Assembly: GCF_009883055.1 (NCBI RefSeq)
Contig: NZ_WWVR01000009.1
Location: forward strand, 31,469 to 95,468
Source: Blautia sp. BIOML-A1
GTDB taxonomy: Bacteria; Bacillota; Clostridia; Lachnospirales; Lachnospiraceae
DNA: 64,000 bases
Reading direction: 5' to 3'
Shown: piece after piece, positions 59,234 to 64,000 of the stretch
Numbering within the stretch: the first letter of the stretch is position 1
Layout: each line of letters begins with the position of its first letter
Program-made: the position numbers and the translations under genes
Notes under the pieces: generated by a model
The model's input: only the letters and a program-made list of their open reading frames with translations
Database searches by the model: none
What the model was told of the DNA's origin: nothing

Positions 59234-60172
59234 ATGACATTAAATCAGATTCTGTATTTCAGGAAGGTTGCACGGCTGGAAAATTATCATCAGGCAGCGG
59301 AAGAACTGTATATTTCACAGCCGTCCCTGAGCCGCTCCATGGCGTCTCTTGAAAGCGAACTGGGGGTTGCCCTGTTTGAAAAAAAAGGCAGAGGAGTAAC
59401 GCTTACAAAGGCAGGCAAGCTTTTTCTGGAACATGCAGACCGGATCGCGGGGGACTGCGATGTGGCAGTTGGTAAGATGCAGGAAATTTCTTCTGATGGC
59501 GGCAAGATAGATATTGGTTATATTTTTCCACTTGCGGGGCATTATATTCCTCATAACGTCCGTAAATTTCTGAATAAAAAAGAGAACAAAAATGTTGTCT
59601 TTAATTTCTGGCAGAATCACACGCCGGCCATTGCAGAGAAGGTCAGAACAGGTGAACTGGACGTTGGTTTCGGCGGCTATCTCAGGATGGAAGACATGGA
59701 GTTTTTTCCGCTCAGTGCGCAGGAACTGGTAATCATAACACCAAAGGAACATCCGATCTCCGGAAGGGAGGATATCCCGCTTGCAGAACTGGGACATTAT
59801 CCTGTGATCGGTTATGAACAGGCATCCTGGATGGGAACCTATGTGAAATATCTGTACAGGAAATATCAGGTAAATCCAAATACGATCGTGGAATGTCCGG
59901 ATGAATATTCAATTGTATCTCTGGTAAGGGAAAACTTCGGTATCGCACTGATGCCGCAGACAGATATCCTTATGAGTGCAGAGGGGATCAAGATACACAG
60001 GATAACAGGGCTTGATATTTACCGTCAGGTATTTATGTTCTGGATGAAGGACCGATACCGTCTTCCGGCAGTGGAACGATTTATCACATATATGAAAGAA
60101 CAGCAGGCAGAGAATGCAAATGATACCGAAAACGTATCAAAAATTTATCTGAAAGATATTGTTAATTTTTAA
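59234..60172 (+). CDS. LysR family transcriptional regulator
   Basis: A 312-residue LysR regulator. The N-terminal HTH (LNQILYFRKVARLENYHQAAEELYISQPSLSRSMASLESELGVALFEKKGRGVTLTKAGK) is complete, and the periplasmic-binding-like effector domain follows. It is divergently placed from the MFS-aroD-TRAP operon and beside the flavoprotein and ydiB-like genes, so it probably controls this set in response to quinate, shikimate or a derivative. GAAGGAAAT precedes the ATG at 59234; 59180 is an alternative in-frame start. Confidence 0.93.
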   Translation: MTLNQILYFRKVARLENYHQAAEELYISQPSLSRSMASLESELGVALFEKKGRGVTLTKAGKLFLEHADRIAGDCDVAVGKMQEISSDGGKIDIGYIFPLAGHYIPHNVRKFLNKKENKNVVFNFWQNHTPAIAEKVRTGELDVGFGGYLRMEDMEFFPLSAQELVIITPKEHPISGREDIPLAELGHYPVIGYEQASWMGTYVKYLYRKYQVNPNTIVECPDEYSIVSLVRENFGIALMPQTDILMSAEGIKIHRITGLDIYRQVFMFWMKDRYRLPAVERFITYMKEQQAENANDTENVSKIYLKDIVNF

Positions 60173-60258
60173 TACAAAGAGTTATGATAAAGGTGTCACA
60201 AACAAAGGATGGCCACTCGTGTTATGAATATGATGTTAATAAATAAGGAGATTATTTC

Positions 60259-62280
60259 ATGAAGAGTGAATACCCAAAGATTTTTGAACCCATAACAATT
60301 AAAAGAACAACAATCAAAAACCGTATTGCTATGACTCCTATGGGAACCAACTACGGTGAGACAAGCGGCGAGATGAGTAACCGTCATATGAATTATTACT
60401 CTCTTCGTGCAAAGGGAGGTACAGGCCTTATCATTCTGGAGAATGCCAACATTGAATATCCGGCAGGTTCCAACGGTACAAGTCAGATCCGTATCGATCA
60501 CGACAGCTTTATGCCGCGTTATTATCAGCTGGTAGAGAACCTTCATAAGAATGGCGCTACTGTAGCAATTCAGATCAACCATGCCGGAGCTTCTGCTTCT
60601 TCTGCAAGAACCGGAATGGAAACTGTTTCTTCTTCCAACATTCCGACAAAGGTCGGCGGAGAAGTTCCGCGTCCGATGACAAAGGAAGAAATCCTTACAA
60701 CTGTTAAGAAATACGGAGAGGCTGCAAAGCGTGTTCAGGCGATTGGTTTCGATGCGATCGAGATCCACTGCGGACATTCTTATCTGATGAGTCAGTTTAT
60801 CTCCCCTTACTATAATAAGAGAACAGACGAGTTCGGAGGATCTGTAGAAAACCGTCTTCGTTTCCCGCGTATGGTACTCGAAGAAGTTCGTAAGAACGTA
60901 GGACCGTGGTTCCCGATCATCGTTCGTATCTCAGCAGAAGAGAGAGTACCAGGTGGAAACACTCTGGAGGACACACTGGAATATCTGGAATATCTCGATG
61001 AATTTGTAGATATGTATGATGTTTCCTGTGGACTGAACCCATCTCTTCAGTATCAGATCGACTCCAATTTCCTTCCGGATGGATGGAGATCCTATATGTC
61101 AAGAGCTGTGAAAGACAAGTTTGGAAAACCGGTTATTAATGCAGGTAACTACCGTGACCCGAAGGTAGTAGAGAAAGTACTTGAGAGTGGTGACGTAGAT
61201 ATCGTCGGAATGGGACGTGGCCTTATTGCAGAGCCGAACTGGGTTAAGAAGGTTGAGAACGGAGAGGAAGATTTCCTTCGTAAATGTATCTCCTGCAACG
61301 TCGGATGTGCCGGAAACCGTATCGGTGTCAACCGTCCGATCCGTTGTACTGTAAACCCGGCAGTACCGGAAGGTGATATTTATAAAGCACTCAAAGTCAA
61401 CAAGAACTGTAATGTTGTCGTTGTTGGTGGTGGTACAGCAGGAATGGAAGCTGCATGTACAGCAGCAGAAGTGGGCTGTAATGTTTTTGTTCTGGAGAAA
61501 AAGGATCATCTTGGAGGTCTTTCTACCTTTATTTCAGATCTTCCGAGCAAGACCAGAATGAAAGACTTCCCGAAATATCTGGAAGCCCGTGCTGCAAGAC
61601 TGAAGAATCTTTATATCTTCCTGAACACAGATGCAACTGTTGAAAAGATCAGGCAGTTCAAACCGGATATCGTTGTAAATGCAACTGGTTCTGTGCCGCT
61701 TGTTCCACCGATCAAGGGTCTTAAAGAAAATATTGAGACCGGAAATGTAGCTACCATTTTTGATATGATCAATAACCTGAATGCCGGAAAATATCCGGAT
61801 GAAGCCTGTCAGGGCAAGAAGGTCGTTGTAGTCGGCGGAGGCTCCGTAGGACTTGACGTGATCGAATATTTTGCACCTCGTGGAGCAGAGTGTACGATCG
61901 TAGATATGCTGCCGCAGATTGGTATGCTTGCGGATCCGATCACCAAATGTTCCATGCGCGAGACACACGACAAATATGGTGTCAGAGAGTATGTGAATAC
62001 AGCACTTCAGGAAGTTAAGGAAAACGCATTCACAGTAAAACTTCCGGATGGACAGATCAAGGATCTGGAATTCGACTTCGGATTCAACTGTCTTGGAATG
62101 CGCTCCAACAACCCGGTACTTCCGCAGATCGAAGAGGCATTCAAGGATACAGATACTTATGTATACACCATCGGTGATTCTGTGCGTGCCCGCCGTATCA
62201 TGGAAGGTACCATGGAAGGCCGTGCTGTGCTGAACGTACTGGAATCTCAGGGCTTTCTGCACCTGGAACCACTTGAATAA
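60259..62280 (+). CDS. Old Yellow Enzyme/2-enoate reductase-type FMN-FeS-FAD oxidoreductase
   Basis: A 673-residue flavoprotein of the 2,4-dienoyl-CoA reductase/enoate reductase/BaiCD family. The FMN barrel (residues 1-340) shows AMTPMGTNYG, IQINHAGASAS and EIHCGHSYLMSQFISPYYN. The [4Fe-4S] motif is CISCNVGC...IRCTVNP (residues about 347-372). A FAD/NAD(P)-binding domain follows (VVVVGGGTAGMEAA near 388, VVVVGGGSVGLDVI near 524). Such enzymes reduce an alkene conjugated to a carbonyl. In this cluster 3-dehydroshikimate, an enone, is an attractive substrate (inference). The LysR gene lies 86 bases upstream, and the ydiB-like gene follows after 43. Confidence 0.92.
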   Translation: MKSEYPKIFEPITIKRTTIKNRIAMTPMGTNYGETSGEMSNRHMNYYSLRAKGGTGLIILENANIEYPAGSNGTSQIRIDHDSFMPRYYQLVENLHKNGATVAIQINHAGASASSARTGMETVSSSNIPTKVGGEVPRPMTKEEILTTVKKYGEAAKRVQAIGFDAIEIHCGHSYLMSQFISPYYNKRTDEFGGSVENRLRFPRMVLEEVRKNVGPWFPIIVRISAEERVPGGNTLEDTLEYLEYLDEFVDMYDVSCGLNPSLQYQIDSNFLPDGWRSYMSRAVKDKFGKPVINAGNYRDPKVVEKVLESGDVDIVGMGRGLIAEPNWVKKVENGEEDFLRKCISCNVGCAGNRIGVNRPIRCTVNPAVPEGDIYKALKVNKNCNVVVVGGGTAGMEAACTAAEVGCNVFVLEKKDHLGGLSTFISDLPSKTRMKDFPKYLEARAARLKNLYIFLNTDATVEKIRQFKPDIVVNATGSVPLVPPIKGLKENIETGNVATIFDMINNLNAGKYPDEACQGKKVVVVGGGSVGLDVIEYFAPRGAECTIVDMLPQIGMLADPITKCSMRETHDKYGVREYVNTALQEVKENAFTVKLPDGQIKDLEFDFGFNCLGMRSNNPVLPQIEEAFKDTDTYVYTIGDSVRARRIMEGTMEGRAVLNVLESQGFLHLEPLE

Positions 62281-62323
62281 CTGACAAAGTAAATAGAATT
62301 CATTTAAGAAAAGAGGAAAAATC

Positions 62324-63211
62324 ATGCCGAACATTACAGGACATACAGAATTAGTAGGATTAATGGCTTACCCGATCCGTCATACACAGTCACCGACAAC
62401 TCATAACCTTGCATACGATAAAAACGGTGACGATGTTATCCAGCTTGCATTCGAAGTAGATAACGATTCTCTTAAAGATGCTGTTCAGAGTATTCGTGCT
62501 CTCAAAATGCTTGGATCCAACATCTCCATGCCGAACAAAACAGTTGTTCACAAATATCTGGACGAAGTTGATGAAGCTGCCAAATTATGCGGTGCTATCA
62601 ACACAGTTGTAAATATGCGTGATGAAAACGGACAGGTTACCGGTAAGCTCAAAGGTTACAATACTGATGGTATGGGATACTGGCAGGGGCTTACAGAAGA
62701 AGGCATTGATTTCAAAGGAATGAAAATGGTTCTGATCGGAACCGGCGGAGCTGCAACTGCAATCGCTGTACGTGGAGCTCTTGATGGAATTGCCGAGATG
62801 GAAATCTTCAACATTAAAGATAAATTCTACAGCCGTGGAGAAGAGATCGTAGATCTGATCAACAAAAATACAAACTGCAAGGCTACCATGAATGATCTGG
62901 GAGATCTTGAACTTCTCAAAGAAAAAATGCATGCAGCAGATATTTTTTGTGATGCAACAGGTGTGGGAATGCATCCGCTGGAAGACCTTTCCAACATTCC
63001 GGATCCATCCTACTTCAAGAAAGACCTGATCGTAACAGATACTGTTTATGCACCACGCGAAACTGTTATGATGAAACAGGCAAAAGAAGCCGGCTGTGAA
63101 AAAGTTTACAATGGTATGAGCATGATGCTGTTCCAGGCACTGATCGCTATCAAACTTTACACTGGAAAAGATACTCCGGTAGATTACATGAAAGAAAAAC
63201 TTGGAATCTGA
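62324..63211 (+). CDS. Quinate/shikimate dehydrogenase, YdiB-type AroE homologue
   Basis: A 295-residue shikimate dehydrogenase family enzyme that oxidises or reduces C3 of shikimate/3-dehydroshikimate and quinate/3-dehydroquinate with NAD(P). The substrate motif is SNISMPNKT with catalytic Lys72; SMPNK is characteristic of YdiB, whereas biosynthetic AroE has TIPHK. NTDG carries Asp115. The nucleotide loop is IGTGGAATAIAV. AAAGAGGAA precedes the ATG. With AroD and the transporters it makes a quinate/shikimate interconversion set. Confidence 0.9.
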   Translation: MPNITGHTELVGLMAYPIRHTQSPTTHNLAYDKNGDDVIQLAFEVDNDSLKDAVQSIRALKMLGSNISMPNKTVVHKYLDEVDEAAKLCGAINTVVNMRDENGQVTGKLKGYNTDGMGYWQGLTEEGIDFKGMKMVLIGTGGAATAIAVRGALDGIAEMEIFNIKDKFYSRGEEIVDLINKNTNCKATMNDLGDLELLKEKMHAADIFCDATGVGMHPLEDLSNIPDPSYFKKDLIVTDTVYAPRETVMMKQAKEAGCEKVYNGMSMMLFQALIAIKLYTGKDTPVDYMKEKLGI

Positions 63212-63725
63212 TAGAAAATTTAGAGTTGACTTTTTTGTGATAATAGCATATGCTAATAACAGCTAAGGAATGTGACGAGATTCCATGAAGCAAAACAAAA
63301 GCCCTCAGAGTTGCAGCTCTGGGGGCTTTCTTGCTCGTTATGGTGAGCTGTTTCATTTAGGCTGCTGCTGTTTATCGTCTGCCGCTCAGCCATTTGCATA
63401 TGTAGTAGCTAACTACGTTTGCTATCACGGAGACAAGAAATGTGACGAGTATTTCTTCCACGAAACGCACCTCCTTTCTGCTGGAGGTTCAACAGCTCTT
63501 TTAGGATAATAAGCGGGAATCCTCGGCAATTCAATTACCGAGATGAAAGCGCAGGATTGTGCGTATCCGCACAAAAAATATAACAACAAAAAATTGATTT
63601 CTTATATCTCCTGATTCTTGTATTTGTTTTCAAAAGAAAGTAGGTCAGATATGCGTTGAAAAGCAAGAGCATTTTGTGCTATGATATAAACATAATAAAA
63701 ACTATCAATCAGAAGGAGAATGGAA
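63212..63725. other. Noncoding, hairpin-rich segment before tnpB
   Basis: No supported gene; a 74-codon open frame (63285-63509) crosses a terminator hairpin and looks accidental. It holds two hairpins with the same loop (63267-63284, 63435-63457), the terminator at 63298-63338, a CTCGG/CCGAG hairpin (63522-63542) and TGTGCG/CGCACA (63558-63573), of the kind found at the left ends of IS200/IS605 elements. GGAG at 63715-63718 is the tnpB ribosome binding site. Confidence 0.6.
63298..63338 (+). terminator. Intrinsic terminator downstream of the ydiB-type gene
   Basis: A 13-bp stem AAAGCCCTCAGAG/CTCTGGGGGCTTT, loop TTGCAG, then a short T-rich tail TTTCTTG. Confidence 0.7.
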
Positions 63726-64000
63726 ATGTTGCTGTCACATAAAACATCCATAAAGATCAGTCAGGAATATTCCAATATCATAGGGCATATGTGTTATGCA
63801 GCATCCAAACTCTGGAATATCTGCAACTATGAACGGCGTCATTATAAAGAACTGGGACTGGAAAAGTATCCTGACTGGTATTATCAGAAAAAAGCACATA
63901 AAGGAAATCTGTGGTATAAACAGCTTCCGTCACAGACCGCACAGGAGACCTGTAAGCAGCTGGATAAGGCGTGGAGATCTTTTTATGTCCTGAAAAAGAC
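63726..64000 (+). CDS. TnpB (OrfB), IS200/IS605 superfamily, 5' part
   Basis: The frame is open from ATG 63726 to the window edge (91 codons), so the protein is cut off here. The N-terminal pattern (SIKISQEYSNIIGHMCYAASKLWNICNYERRHYKEL, then WYKQLPSQTAQETCKQLDKAWRSFY) is that of the helix-turn-helix start of TnpB/OrfB proteins. These are RNA-guided nucleases related to Cas12, encoded by transposons. The RuvC-type catalytic residues and zinc finger would be beyond the window, as would any guide-RNA (3' end). GGAG lies seven bases before the ATG; an ATG at 63720 is too close. Confidence 0.85.
   Translation, partial: MLLSHKTSIKISQEYSNIIGHMCYAASKLWNICNYERRHYKELGLEKYPDWYYQKKAHKGNLWYKQLPSQTAQETCKQLDKAWRSFYVLKK

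Noticed and set aside
63285..63509. A 74-codon gene before tnpB
   Set aside because: It runs through a terminator hairpin and a repeated loop hairpin, with no ribosome binding site.

Overview
The window looks like chromosome from an anaerobic, gut-type Firmicute, most likely a Lachnospiraceae member of the Blautia/Ruminococcus/Dorea kind. This is inferred from gene content and style: a monomeric ferredoxin-type [FeFe] hydrogenase, an oxygen-sensitive class III ribonucleotide reductase, YesM/YesN sugar sensing, Gram-positive Rho and L31, CpsC/CpsD/LCP envelope genes, AGGAGG-type ribosome binding sites, and many intrinsic terminators. No rRNA, tRNA or CRISPR array was seen.

Region 1 (1-14383) is the unusual part. 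After the tail of a probable cardiolipin synthase comes a locus of two nitrogenase-like modules. Module 1 is a NifH-like reductase (225-986), a NifD/NifK-fold protein (983-2266), a group B-type [FeFe] hydrogenase with its own promoter (2499-4016), a second NifD/NifK-fold protein (4364-5407) and then, in the same run, hypF, hypC, hypD and hypE (5433-10257). Those four make and load the Fe(CN)2CO group of [NiFe] hydrogenases, yet no [NiFe] hydrogenase subunit, hypA or hypB is present. Module 2 is a small TM1266-type ACT protein (10788-11060) with a second NifH-like protein and two further NifD/NifK-fold proteins, all overlapping (11053-14383). Between the modules lie a large inverted repeat and nine 23-bp tandem repeats. 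The combination suggests an undescribed nitrogenase-like reductase or metallocofactor system tied to Hyp chemistry and hydrogen metabolism.

Region 2 (14384-34643) is mostly housekeeping: RidA, RNase HI, an alanine/sodium symporter, a GntR-controlled malate/lactate dehydrogenase plus malic enzyme (with two clear operators around the promoter), HisC, Rho, L31, PrmC-PrfA, a nucleotidyltransferase, GlmM, a TPR lipoprotein, an hflX interrupted by an in-frame amber codon, and an anaerobic NrdD with a fused glutaredoxin-like domain behind NrdR-type boxes.

Region 3 (34644-44271) holds an ACT protein, AzlC/AzlD, a CpsC/CpsD/acidic protein/LCP envelope operon, a secreted protein, a MacB-type ABC exporter, and a chorismate mutase-shikimate kinase fusion.

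Region 4 (44272-53745) is a monosaccharide ABC transporter (binding protein, ATPase, permease), followed by its probable sensing operon: a membrane-anchored binding protein, YesM-type kinase, YesN-type regulator and a second sugar-binding lipoprotein.

Region 5 (53746-63211) is a hydroaromatic acid (quinate/shikimate) cluster: on the minus strand a YdiM/YdiN-like MFS transporter, type I AroD and a DctP-DctM-DctQ TRAP transporter; divergently, a LysR regulator, an Old Yellow Enzyme/enoate reductase-type flavoprotein and a YdiB-type quinate/shikimate dehydrogenase. The end of the window (63212-64000) carries hairpin-rich noncoding DNA and the 5' part of a TnpB gene of the IS200/IS605 superfamily.
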